From contig JAAEQP010001689.1 of NCBI GenBank assembly GCA_024231375.1, positions 1 to 21,407 of the forward strand: DNA of 21,407 bases. The letters run 5' to 3'. The DNA is from a bacterium (lineage in GTDB: Bacteria > Hydrogenedentota > Hydrogenedentia > Hydrogenedentiales > SLHB01). The position numbers and the translations under genes were made by a program. The first letter of the stretch is position 1. Every line of letters starts with the position of its first letter. The notes under the pieces are model-generated. The model worked only from the letters and a program-made list of their open reading frames with translations, was not told where the DNA came from and made no database searches. This document shows positions 1 to 6,666 of this stretch, one piece after another.

Positions 1-34
1 ATGGGGTGAGCACAACCGAAAAGGGGGCAGACAC

Positions 35-205
35 ATGCGCCATATTCACAAGATCACGAAGGACGCGAGGCCGCAGCGGGCGATTGAGAGGCCTTCAATC
101 AAGGAGTGCATCGAATTTCTCCTGGATGGGGGACCGGTCTTTGGCGAGGGGGAAAGCTTCGTCGATTGCCTGAAATGCACGAAGGGCGGAGGAAGCTGCG
201 CCTAG
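35..205 (+). CDS. Possible small protein, 56 aa, unknown
   Basis: This short open frame begins at an ATG preceded by a purine-rich AAGGGGG seven bases upstream, a plausible ribosome site. It encodes a 56-residue polar protein with a basic N-terminal half and three cysteines near the C-terminus arranged CLKC followed by a GSC close to the end. That arrangement could bind a metal, but no family is recognised. A strong hairpin at 284-311 lies about 80 bases after the stop. The codons 1-34 may be the tail of an upstream gene, which cannot be judged. A chance ORF remains quite possible. Confidence 0.35.
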   Translation: MRHIHKITKDARPQRAIERPSIKECIEFLLDGGPVFGEGESFVDCLKCTKGGGSCA

Positions 206-283
206 GGCTTCGGCTTCGCGAAGAAGCACTGAGCGGTCCGTGGGGATTCCACAGGCCGACCCGGATTGGAGCAGGGGCTGATT

Positions 284-311
284 CCCGCCGTCTCCCTGAG
301 ACGGCTGCGGG
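284..311 (+). other. Strong hairpin, possible terminator without U-tract
   Basis: GCCGTCTC (287-294) and GAGACGGC (298-305) pair perfectly around a three-base loop, and CCC/GGG extend the stem across a small bulge. No T-run follows directly, so a role in termination after the 56-residue ORF is uncertain. The rest of 206-418 shows no gene I can support. Confidence 0.35.
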
Positions 312-418
312 TGTGGCCTCTGCTTTCCTCTTCTCCCTCGGGAGAACTGTTCCCGGTCCACGCTCTGCGCCGGTCCCAATAAGGCATTGACGTCCCGGCT
401 CCTGAAACATCCAAGGAT

Positions 419-940
419 ATGGCAGTGTCCCTTGTGCAACCGTACGACCCCGCGTGGCCCACGTGGTTCGAGCGGGTCAAGACGTTTCTGGCACCGGGGT
501 TGCCCGATTCCGGCTGTGCTGTTGAGCACGTCGGCAGTACGTCTGTCCCCGGTATGGTGGCAAAGCCCATCATCGACATCGATCTCGTGATCAAGCGCGG
601 CACGTTTCCGGACGTCAAGGCGCGGCTCGATGCGCTCGGTTACGTGCATCAGGGCGATCTTGGCGTTCCGGGGCGCGAGGCCTTCGACCTTGTCAACGCG
701 GAAGCCAAGGCCAGGCTCCCAGTTCACTACCTCTACGTATGCGAGACCGATGCACCGGAACTGCGCCGCCATCTCGCCTTCCGCGACTTCCTGCGTGAGC
801 ATCCGGAATGGTGCGAACGACTCAGTCAGCTCAAGCAGGCGTTGTGCGTCGATCACAACAACGACCGGCAGGCCTATATGGATGGGAAGGCCGCCATGGT
901 GCGCGATATCACCGCGCGGGCGATGGGCTGCATCAACTGA
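419..940 (+). CDS. GrpB/UPF0157 family protein (nucleotidyltransferase fold)
   Basis: The 173-residue product matches the GrpB (UPF0157) family throughout and is of normal family length. Diagnostic parts are the N-terminal Y-D-P-x-W segment (residues 9-13), the E-H-V-GST-S-VPG block (36-45) and the K-P-I-I-D-I-D motif (49-55), whose acidic pair corresponds to the metal-binding residues of the nucleotidyltransferase superfamily. The C-terminal part has the usual F-R-D-F-L and Y-x-x-x-K segments. Members are cytoplasmic and are thought to act on nucleotides or CoA-like ligands, but the exact reaction is generally unknown. The start at 419 has an AAGG only two bases upstream, which is unusually close. 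The 3' end overlaps the convergent zinc-ribbon gene by eight bases. No promoter was convincing. Confidence 0.9.
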   Translation: MAVSLVQPYDPAWPTWFERVKTFLAPGLPDSGCAVEHVGSTSVPGMVAKPIIDIDLVIKRGTFPDVKARLDALGYVHQGDLGVPGREAFDLVNAEAKARLPVHYLYVCETDAPELRRHLAFRDFLREHPEWCERLSQLKQALCVDHNNDRQAYMDGKAAMVRDITARAMGCIN

Positions 941-1181
941 ACTCGTACCAGGGGATGCGGCGGGGATAGTATGCGCCGCACTCGGGGCAACGCCAGTACC
1001 CGTCGCGTTTGGTCATGAGGTTCAGTCCGTACAGGACGATGAAGAACCCTATCACGCCTGGGATCAGGCAGATGCCGAGAAGCACGATGAGGCATCCGTT
1101 GCCTTCGCTGGGCGCTCTGGTTTCCTTCCGCATGCAGGATCCGCATCCGGGACATCTCCCTTTCGTAAGTCCCCGTCTCAT
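933..1181 (-). CDS. Small zinc-ribbon membrane protein, 82 aa
   Basis: The start is set at the ATG of 1181 because a perfect GAGGAGGT lies six to seven bases upstream. The frame stays open further upstream, but that part has no protein-like character. The 82-residue product has one CPGC (with a further C two residues on) near residues 10-16, a hydrophobic stretch of about 25 residues in the middle (around 30-54, GNGCLIVLLGICLIP and following), and a second C-P-E-C pair near residue 69. Two CxxC pairs flanking a membrane segment suggest a zinc ribbon split by a membrane anchor. No specific function is recognised. The stop overlaps the end of the GrpB gene by eight bases. A spaced inverted repeat, GTGTAA/TTACAC at 1222-1246, lies upstream and could be an operator. 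Confidence 0.6.
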   Translation of the reverse strand: MRRGLTKGRCPGCGSCMRKETRAPSEGNGCLIVLLGICLIPGVIGFFIVLYGLNLMTKRDGYWRCPECGAYYPRRIPWYEFS

Positions 1182-1221
1182 TGTACCCACCTCCTCGATG
1201 GTCAGGATAGCCGTGGCCGAG

Positions 1222-1246
1222 GTGTAATCGATGGTGGGGTTTACAC
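1222..1246 (-). promoter_or_regulatory. Spaced inverted repeat upstream of the zinc-ribbon gene
   Basis: GTGTAA and TTACAC form a perfect 6+6 inverted repeat separated by 13 bases, 40 to 65 bases upstream of the start at 1181. The geometry suits a dimeric regulator, but the half-sites are short and chance is a real alternative. Confidence 0.2.
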
Positions 1247-1535
1247 TGGGATCGGCGGCGCATCGCAATTTGCGAAACCTCGCGGAGGGAGGGGCAGTCA
1301 AACTATGTGAGACGACGGGAAGGACGAGACAAAGGCCCGGAGATGGGCCATCCCGAAGCCGAGCAGATATTAACCACCAGTTGATATAGTGACCTCCTTA
1401 GCCGGGCGGACGTCCACCAGCGCCTGCCCGGACTTCCACCACCGGAACAGTGGCCCACCACCCGCTGCTCCGGTTTTCTTTTTGCCTTTCCGGGATGACG
1501 CCGAAGGTTGGCGCCGGATAGTGCGGCCGTCTCCC

Positions 1536-1618
1536 GTCATGCTGAGCGTGAGCGAAGCATCTCGCACTCCAGGGAAGCTGCCTGGTTGAACGAGATTCTT
1601 CACTCCCTTCAGGATGAC
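1536..1618. repeat. Interspersed imperfect inverted-repeat element (REP/MITE-like)
   Basis: The left arm starts GTCATGCTGAGCGTGAGCGA and the right arm, read on the other strand, starts GTCATCCTGAAGGGAGTGAA; both continue into an AGCATCTCG or AGAATCTCG core. The arms pair over about 30 bases with few mismatches around a short centre. This matches a widespread intergenic element type in many environmental bacteria (GTCATnCTGAGn...GAAGnATCT). A further GGATGAC at about 1494-1500 may be a fragment of a neighbouring copy. It sits in the only long gene-free stretch, about 1302-1660, where I see no other gene. Confidence 0.75.
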
Positions 1619-1660
1619 TTAGGAGGGGATGCCTGGCTGGGAGGTGGCGCAAGAAAAAGG

Positions 1661-1688
1661 AATGGCGGACGCCGAAGCGTCCGCCATT
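1661..1688 (-). terminator. Intrinsic terminator with UUCG tetraloop
   Basis: AATGGCGGACGC and GCGTCCGCCATT form a perfect 12-pair stem. Read on the minus strand the loop is TTCG closed by C-G, the very stable UUCG tetraloop, and the stem is followed by CCTTTTTCTT. This is a canonical terminator for minus-strand transcription, ending the unit of the 29-residue peptide and any read-through from apt. Confidence 0.85.
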
Positions 1689-1707
1689 CAATGTGTCAAC
1701 AGTCATT

Positions 1708-1725
1708 CGCGGGCAGTTGCCCGCG
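1708..1725 (-). other. Short GC-rich hairpin after the 29-aa ORF
   Basis: CGCGGGCA and TGCCCGCG form a perfect inverted repeat with a two-base centre, between the stop codon of the small ORF (1741) and the terminator. It may protect the 3' end of the transcript; no U-tract follows it. Confidence 0.4.
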
Positions 1726-1740
1726 GGCCGCTCACGCAGC

Positions 1741-1830
1741 CTAGGCCTGGTCGAGCCAGGGGCCTTCAGCGTAGAGGAAATAGAACAGCAACCCAGTAGC
1801 GATCCGGCCAAGCCATAGCAGCAACAACAT
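1741..1830 (-). CDS. 29-aa hydrophobic single-span peptide
   Basis: The ATG at 1830 is preceded at nine bases by a perfect AAGGAGG. The 29-residue product begins MLLLLWLGRIATGLLFYFLY and ends in a short polar tail with E, D and Q. It is almost entirely one membrane helix with a single arginine. It is framed by its own promoter (1884-1912), a hairpin and a UUCG terminator, so it forms a complete miniature transcription unit about 220 bases long. Size and character recall small membrane subunits (KdpF, CydX type) or type I toxin peptides (TisB type), but sequence similarity to none of these is evident, and no antisense RNA promoter was identified. The function is unknown. Confidence 0.6.
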   Translation of the reverse strand: MLLLLWLGRIATGLLFYFLYAEGPWLDQA

Positions 1831-1883
1831 GATGTAGATCCTCCTTCCGTTGTGCCTCTCCATAGAGCCATTTGGTCAAGCCG

Positions 1884-1912
1884 AGTATAGCATAGGCATA
1901 GGCGGCGCACAA
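1884..1912 (-). promoter_or_regulatory. Sigma-70 type promoter with extended -10 for the 29-aa ORF
   Basis: On the minus strand TTGTGC is followed after 17 bases by TATACT (five of six consensus bases), which is preceded by TGC, an extended -10. Transcription would start near 1877, about 46 bases before the ATG. It lies just downstream of the apt stop codon. Confidence 0.5.
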
Positions 1913-1937
1913 TGGCGTCGACAGGCCTTGGGGCAGA

Positions 1938-2459
1938 TTACTCCACCATGAATTCGACGAGGGCGTGGACCGGGTAGCCGACGAGCTTCTCGCGTCCCTT
2001 GAGTGGGGGCAACTCAACGACGAAGGCGAGCTCGACGATCTCCGCATCCATGCGGTTCATGAGCTTGCAGATGGCCTCCATGGTGCCGCCGGTGGCGAGG
2101 AGGTCGTCTACCAGGACGACACGGTCCCCCTTCCTGAGGGCGTCGGTGTGAATCTCGAGGGTGTCGCTGCCGTATTCCAATTCGAAGGATTCGGACATGG
2201 TTTCCGCCGGCAGTTTCCCCGGCTTGCGGACCGGGATGAAGGGCAGTTCCATGGCATAGGCAAGTGCGCCGCCGAAGATGAAACCCCGCGCCTCGGCGCC
2301 GACGATGGCGTCGATCTGCTTGTCTGCGTAGCGGGCCTTCCACCCGTCGATGATCTCCTTGAAGGCCGGGCCGTGCTGGAGCAGGGTGGTGATGTCCTTG
2401 AACTGGATACCGGGTTTCGGAAAATCAGGCACGTTTCGGATAATGGCGGCGAGATCCAT
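1938..2459 (-). CDS. apt: Adenine phosphoribosyltransferase
   Basis: Apt converts adenine and PRPP to AMP and diphosphate in the cytoplasm (purine salvage). The 173-residue length is typical. The N-terminus carries the family signature I-R-x-V-P-D-F-P-K-P-G-I-x-F-K-D-I-T (residues 7-24). The G-A-E-A-R-G-F block is at 55-60, the R-K-P-G-K-L-P hood loop at 78-84, and the PRPP-binding VVLVDDLLATGGT at 114-126. The ATG at 2459 was chosen over a longer frame because AAGGAGA lies six bases upstream and homologues start there. The gene follows the sigma factor gene after 60 bases on the same strand, so the two may be cotranscribed. Confidence 0.95.
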   Translation of the reverse strand: MDLAAIIRNVPDFPKPGIQFKDITTLLQHGPAFKEIIDGWKARYADKQIDAIVGAEARGFIFGGALAYAMELPFIPVRKPGKLPAETMSESFELEYGSDTLEIHTDALRKGDRVVLVDDLLATGGTMEAICKLMNRMDAEIVELAFVVELPPLKGREKLVGYPVHALVEFMVE

Positions 2460-2519
2460 GAAGTGTCTCCTTGATGTGGGCCCCCGGTATCCAGGCCGAT
2501 CCGCCACCGAGGCGGCGTG

Positions 2520-3347
2520 CTAGGGACGGAAATCCTCGACCCGGTCTGTGACGAACACCCGCAGGCGTTTCATGACATCGTTCTCAATCTGACGGATCCG
2601 TTCGCGCGTGAGCCCGAACTCGCGGCCGGTTTGTTCCAGCGTGTGGGCGCGTCCGTCCATAAGGCCGTATCGGAACCGGATGATGTTCTGCTCGCGCGGC
2701 GTGAGCTGCTTCATCAGTTCCTCGAGTTGCTGGTCCAACTCGATCTGTAGGATGGCGCCGTCGACTTTGCGTGGTTCGAGGCTCTCCGGGATGCCGCGGG
2801 AGTTGTCGGCGCTCGTGTCGAGATCGTCCAGCGACGACACGTCGCACACGAATTCCTGGAGCTTCATGGCCTCGGCCAGTTTGATGCCCATCTTCTCGGC
2901 GACCTCTTCGGGGTCGGGCTGTTTCCCGGTGCGTTTGTAGATAGCCTCCGCCGTCTTCTTGTAGCGGGCCACGTTGTCGGTGACGTACACGGGGATCCGC
3001 ACGGTGCGGCCGTAGTTCGACAGGCCCCGGGTGATGGCTTGGCGGATCCACCAGGTCGCGTAGGTGGAGAACTTGCAGCCGCGATCGGGGTCGAATCGCT
3101 CCACGGCCTTCATGAGGCCCAGATTGCCTTCTTCGATGAGGTCTTGCAGTTGGAGGCCGTAGTAGAGGTACTTCTTCGCGATGCTGACCACGAGGCGAAG
3201 ATTGGACACGATGAGCTTGCGCCGGGCTTCGGCTTCACCCTTCAGGGCGCCACGGGACAAACGCATTTCCTCGGCCGTCGAGAGCAGCGGAATCCGCGAT
3301 ATCTCGGCTAGATACGTGCTTAGACCGTTTTCACGTGGTGATGCCAT
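2520..3347 (-). CDS. Sigma-70 family RNA polymerase sigma factor (compact, RpoD/RpoS-like)
   Basis: The 275-residue product has all the regions of a group 1/2 sigma factor except region 1.1. Region 1.2 is at about 8-35, region 2 at 43-110 including [19 protein letters not shown] and the -10-recognising [13 protein letters not shown] (93-105), region 3 at 118-190, and region 4 at 210-265 with the helix-turn-helix [20 protein letters not shown]. The aromatic residues that melt the -10 element are present, so it should read standard -35/-10 promoters. It directs RNA polymerase to its promoters; whether it is primary or alternative cannot be told from length alone. The start at 3347 has no Shine-Dalgarno, and an in-frame stop lies two codons upstream. 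Translation may therefore be coupled to the leader ORF that overlaps it by 17 bases. Confidence 0.93.
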   Translation of the reverse strand: MASPRENGLSTYLAEISRIPLLSTAEEMRLSRGALKGEAEARRKLIVSNLRLVVSIAKKYLYYGLQLQDLIEEGNLGLMKAVERFDPDRGCKFSTYATWWIRQAITRGLSNYGRTVRIPVYVTDNVARYKKTAEAIYKRTGKQPDPEEVAEKMGIKLAEAMKLQEFVCDVSSLDDLDTSADNSRGIPESLEPRKVDGAILQIELDQQLEELMKQLTPREQNIIRFRYGLMDGRAHTLEQTGREFGLTRERIRQIENDVMKRLRVFVTDRVEDFRP

Positions 3348-3516
3348 GTGCTAATCCACGAAGTTCGGCACAAAGGCCTGACGTCGAACCCTTGACGCCC
3401 CAGTAAGGTAACACCTCACGACCGCGAAACGTGGCCCCGGAATGATCCGACGCGATTCCGCGAGGGGCGGACGGTGTCGCGGAGGCCTGACCGGCCCCGC
3501 TGTAACTCTCTGTCAT
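3331..3516 (-). CDS. Possible 61-aa leader ORF overlapping the sigma factor gene
   Basis: This minus-strand frame starts at an ATG about 22 bases after the predicted transcription start of the sigma factor promoter, with a GAGGG about seven bases upstream. It ends inside the sigma factor coding region, overlapping its start by 17 bases. The product is polar, rich in S, G, A and T, and resembles no known family. Because the sigma factor start lacks a ribosome site, the likely role is translational coupling or a regulatory leader rather than a folded protein. Chance is possible, as the region is GC-rich with few stops. Confidence 0.35.
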   Translation of the reverse strand: MTESYSGAGQASATPSAPRGIASDHSGATFRGREVLPYWGVKGSTSGLCAELRGLAHGITT

Positions 3517-3544
3517 GGCGTGCCCTCAAGTTTCCCCTCGCCTC

Positions 3545-3573
3545 AGTCTAGCGAAATCCGCGGTGGTGTTCAA
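3545..3573 (-). promoter_or_regulatory. Promoter for the leader ORF and sigma factor gene
   Basis: On the minus strand TTGAAC is followed after exactly 17 bases by TAGACT. Each hexamer matches four of six consensus bases. Transcription would start near 3538. The remaining 3574-3710 shows no gene I can support. Confidence 0.45.
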
Positions 3574-3710
3574 GGGCAGGCACGGTCTGTCAACATTATT
3601 CGGTCGTGGCGAGAGTCCAGGGGGAGAGAACCGAGATTTGCGCGGAATGAGGACGAGAAAAACTCGATTGTGACCATGGCGCTGCTGAGGGGGCGAGGCG
3701 TGGGCCCGGC

Positions 3711-3739
3711 TTGACATCGGGGTCGGCAATGGCGAGAAT
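3711..3739 (+). promoter_or_regulatory. Candidate promoter for tadA, possibly leaderless
   Basis: A perfect TTGACA is followed after 17 bases by GAGAAT (four of six, keeping the key A at position 2 and T at position 6). The predicted start of transcription, near 3746, coincides with the best tadA start codon at 3747. Confidence 0.4.
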
Positions 3740-3746
3740 CTGCGGC

Positions 3747-4220
3747 ATGCAGGATGACAACGAACGGTACATGCGATACGCAATCCAGGAGGCCGAGCGG
3801 GCGCTCGACGTAGGCGAGGTCCCGGTCGGGTGCGTGATAGTGCTTGATGGCCAAATCATCGGAAAGGCACACAATCAGCGCGAGACACTACAGGACCCCA
3901 CGGCCCACGCCGAGATCATCGCGATCACCCAGGCGGCCGCGCACCTGAAGAGTTGGCGTTTGGAGAATGCCAAGCTCTACGTCACGCTGGAACCGTGCCC
4001 CATGTGCGCGGGCGCGATCATCCTGTCGCGAATCGCGGAAGTGTACTTCGGCGCCTCCGACCCAAAGGCCGGCGTGGTCGGGACCCTCATGAACCTGCTC
4101 GAAGACACGCGCTTCAACCACAATCCCACCGTGACGCCCGGTCTATTGGCCGAAGAATGCGGCGGTCTGCTCACCGGCTTCTTCCGCGAGATCAGGCAAG
4201 GCCTCCGCGGGAAGCTGTAG
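3747..4220 (+). CDS. tadA: tRNA-specific adenosine deaminase
   Basis: TadA deaminates adenosine 34 to inosine in the wobble position of tRNA(Arg), an essential step in most bacteria. The 157-residue product has the zinc deaminase core: the H-A-E motif at residues 54-56 (E is the proton shuttle) and PCPMC at 83-87 (both cysteines bind zinc). The C-terminal F-x-x-x-F-F-R-x-x-R segment typical of tRNA-binding TadA is also present. Longer frames from 3711 or 3729 exist, but homologues begin as M-x-D-D-x-x-Y-M, which fits 3747. No Shine-Dalgarno is evident there, and a promoter placed so that transcription starts at the ATG suggests leaderless translation. A sialidase remnant on the other strand follows after about 20 bases. 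Confidence 0.93.
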   Translation: MQDDNERYMRYAIQEAERALDVGEVPVGCVIVLDGQIIGKAHNQRETLQDPTAHAEIIAITQAAAHLKSWRLENAKLYVTLEPCPMCAGAIILSRIAEVYFGASDPKAGVVGTLMNLLEDTRFNHNPTVTPGLLAEECGGLLTGFFREIRQGLRGKL

Positions 4221-4243
4221 AGTCCGCCACGGGCCTGGGGCAT

Positions 4244-4519
4244 GCCCGGGTCCCAGAGGGTGTAGGCGATGAACCGTTCCTCGCGACCGCGCTCGTCGAA
4301 GTAATACATGGTGACGCACTTGCCGTCGGCGCGTTGGCCGGTGCGGGGGTGCCCGAGGTCCCAGTTGCCGCCATCCTCGCGAAGTACGATCTCGCTACTC
4401 CACGTCTTGCCTTCGTCGGCGCTGATTACTGCCCGCATGCCGTACGGTTTCGCGCGGTAGCCGTACGTCAACGCGATACGGCCATCCTGAAGCCGAATCA
4501 TGTGGGACGGGTTGCCGCC
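4244..4519 (-). pseudogene. 3' remnant of a sialidase-like (BNR repeat) gene
   Basis: On the minus strand 92 codons read like the C-terminal part of exo-sialidase-like BNR-repeat proteins. The recognisable pieces are GNP-S followed by I-R-L-x-D-G-R, then L-T-Y-G-Y-R-x-x-P-Y-G, an Asp-box-like S-A-D-E-G-K-T-W, D-L-G-H-P-R-T, then V-T-M-Y-Y-F and I-A-Y-T-L-W-D-P-G. No start codon with a ribosome site is present, the N-terminal two thirds of the propeller are absent, and no stop follows the natural C-terminus; the frame runs on into antisense tadA. It is best read as a decayed fragment left by a rearrangement next to the sulfatase gene cluster. Confidence 0.65.
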
Positions 4520-4646
4520 CGGCTGTGCAACTACGGGGCGCTGATGCAACGGTCCGGGCGTGTGGTACCACGCGAGGTGTGGGAGGTGCTGCGGCACGTT
4601 CCTGCTGCCCCTCCGCCGTTGTTGGAGGAGGCCCCATCATTCTTCA

Positions 4647-4676
4647 TTGAGCGCATGAATGCGGAACCTCTACAAT
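4647..4676 (+). promoter_or_regulatory. Candidate promoter for the sulfatase gene cluster
   Basis: TTGAGC is followed after 18 bases by TACAAT (five of six consensus bases). Transcription would begin near 4683, leaving a leader of about 48 bases before the GTG start at 4731. A small GCCCC/GGGGC hairpin (4677-4689) lies at the start of that leader. Confidence 0.5.
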
Positions 4677-4730
4677 GCCCCACGGGGGCGCCCTTTCTGC
4701 CCCGTACCACCAACAAGGAGGACGAACACC

Positions 4731-6662
4731 GTGTCAAAGGCTCGATCCCATCCGCGCACCATCAACCGAAGGCACTTCCTCACAGGGCTCGCGTCGGCAG
4801 GTGCGGCCCTGGCACTGGGTGGGCGAGCGGCAGCCGCGCGGGAGACCCAGCGTCCCAACGTGGTGCTGTTCGTGGTCGACGATATGGGGTGGATGGACAG
4901 CGAGGTGTATGGCAGCCGGTACTACGAGACGCCCAACGTGAACCGGCTGGCGCGGCAGTCGGTGCGATTCACCAACGCCTATTCGGCGGCGCCGCTGTGT
5001 TCGGCTACGCGGGCGAGTCTCATGACGGGCAAGTACCCCGGCCGGTTGCACGTGACCGGCGCGTCGGGCCATGTGCCGGCTGCGAAAGGCCCGCTTATGC
5101 CCGAGAAGGGCATGCCCCATCAGAAAATGCTCATGCCCCGATGTCAGGGCTACCTCCCCTTGGAGGAGTACACCATTGGCGAGGCGATGCGGGATGCGGG
5201 CTACCGGACCGGGTTCGTGGGCAAATGGCATCTGGGCCACGACGAGAAGTACTGGCCGGACCATCAGGGGTTCGACATCAACGTGGGGGGTGGTCGGTGG
5301 CCGGGGCCGCCGAGCTATTTCTCCCCGTACAACATCAGCAAGTTACCCGATGGCCCCGACGGTGAGTACATCGCCGACCGGCTCACGGACGAGGCCATCG
5401 CGTTCATTGAGGACGCCAAAGACGAGCCCTTCTTCCTGAACTTCTGGCAGTACGCGGTCCACGCGCCCTACCAGGGCAAGGACGAGTACCGCGCCTACTT
5501 CGAAGAGAAGAAAGACCCGCGCGGTGCGCAACACAACGCTGTCATGGGGGCCATGATCAAGAGTATGGACGAGAGTCTTGGCCGCGTATTGGACACGCTC
5601 GAAAGCCGCGGCCTGATGGACAACACCATCGTCATTTTCTCGTCCGACAATGGCGGCAACATGTATGACCGAACGGCGCGGGACGGCACGAACCTCGGCG
5701 CATGGGCGCCCGAGGGACGTACCCCAACGAACAACGCCCCCTTGCGCGGGGGTAAGGGGTCGGTGTTTGAAGGCGGCATCCGCGTGCCGACCATGGTCTA
5801 CTGGCCCGGCAAGACCGAACCGGACACGGTATCCGACGAAATAGTGTGCAGCGTCGATTTCTACCCGACCCTGCTGGACATGATCGGAGTCGCGCCGCAA
5901 CAGGACCAGGTTTTCGACGGGGTTTCGATGGTGCCGGCTGTGTTGGGCAAGAAATTGGGGCGACGTGCCGTGTTCGGCCATTTCCCTCACTACACCGCCG
6001 CGGTGCCGTGCCGACCGGCCAGTTGGGTGCGCGAAGGCGACTGGAAACTCATCCGGTTCTATGAACAGGACGAGGCGTTCCCCAACCGCATCGAGTTGTA
6101 CAACCTCAAGGACGACATTGGGGAACTGAACAATCTGGCGGAGCGATATCCGGAACGGGCGCAATCGATGGAACGGATGCTGGACCAGCATTTGGAGGAA
6201 ACGGGAGCACATGTGCCCAAGGAGAATCCGGACTATGTCGAGACCGCCGCGAAAGAGGTCGGTGGATGGCGGCCGAGCGGCGAATGCTGGATTAAGCAGG
6301 GCGAAGGCGCGCTTGTGATGACGAGTGTGGCCGGCGACCCCTTCATCATCAGCAATGGCGCGCCGGAGGCGTCAGGCGCGCTGATGGCACGGTTTCGGAT
6401 GCGGTCATCCAGTACCGGCGGCGGGCAGTTCTTCTGGACCACCCAGAAGGCGCGCAATTTTGGGCCGCATCAGCGGCTGGACTTCATACCGATTCATGAC
6501 GGCGCATGGCACGAGTACGAAGTGCCGTTCGACGCAAACGCTACGCTCCGGGCCGTGCGCATCGACCCGTCCACGGGTCCGGGGGTGATGGAGTTCGAGT
6601 GGATTCGCATCGAGGGCGGCGGCAAGGTGCAACGAGAATGGCGGTTCGCAGATGGGATCTAG
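4731..6662 (+). CDS. Tat-exported sulfatase with extra C-terminal domain
   Basis: The 643-residue product is a type I sulfatase that would hydrolyse sulfate esters of a glycan outside the cytoplasm. The GTG at 4731 is chosen because AAGGAGG precedes it and the resulting N-terminus is a Tat signal (NRRHFLTGLASAGAALALGG, residues 12-31). The active-site cysteine C90 lies in CSATRASLMTG, fitting the C-x-A-x-R form that a formylglycine-generating enzyme oxidises. Other active-site residues are D50-D51, K165 and H167 (GKWHLG), H244 (HAPY), D306-N307 (SDNGG) and K342 (RGGKG). The catalytic domain ends near residue 530. About 100 further residues (540-643) look like a beta-sandwich of carbohydrate-binding type. 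Its end overlaps or abuts the next gene, indicating an operon. The substrate cannot be read from the sequence. Confidence 0.93.
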   Translation: MSKARSHPRTINRRHFLTGLASAGAALALGGRAAAARETQRPNVVLFVVDDMGWMDSEVYGSRYYETPNVNRLARQSVRFTNAYSAAPLCSATRASLMTGKYPGRLHVTGASGHVPAAKGPLMPEKGMPHQKMLMPRCQGYLPLEEYTIGEAMRDAGYRTGFVGKWHLGHDEKYWPDHQGFDINVGGGRWPGPPSYFSPYNISKLPDGPDGEYIADRLTDEAIAFIEDAKDEPFFLNFWQYAVHAPYQGKDEYRAYFEEKKDPRGAQHNAVMGAMIKSMDESLGRVLDTLESRGLMDNTIVIFSSDNGGNMYDRTARDGTNLGAWAPEGRTPTNNAPLRGGKGSVFEGGIRVPTMVYWPGKTEPDTVSDEIVCSVDFYPTLLDMIGVAPQQDQVFDGVSMVPAVLGKKLGRRAVFGHFPHYTAAVPCRPASWVREGDWKLIRFYEQDEAFPNRIELYNLKDDIGELNNLAERYPERAQSMERMLDQHLEETGAHVPKENPDYVETAAKEVGGWRPSGECWIKQGEGALVMTSVAGDPFIISNGAPEASGALMARFRMRSSSTGGGQFFWTTQKARNFGPHQRLDFIPIHDGAWHEYEVPFDANATLRAVRIDPSTGPGVMEFEWIRIEGGGKVQREWRFADGI

Positions 6663-6666
6663 GGTG

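Noticed and set aside
95..856. 253-codon minus-strand frame opposite the GrpB gene
   Set aside because: GrpB motifs on the plus strand are unambiguous; the opposite frame has no family pattern.
1302..1399. Orphan AAGGAGGT on the minus strand (1392-1399) with a possible 24-codon ORF
   Set aside because: The nearest GTG is about 15 bases away, too far for normal initiation, and there is no promoter or terminator pattern around it.
3953..5365. 470-codon plus-strand frame spanning tadA, the remnant and the sulfatase start
   Set aside because: It crosses two real genes in another frame and an intergenic promoter; no protein character.
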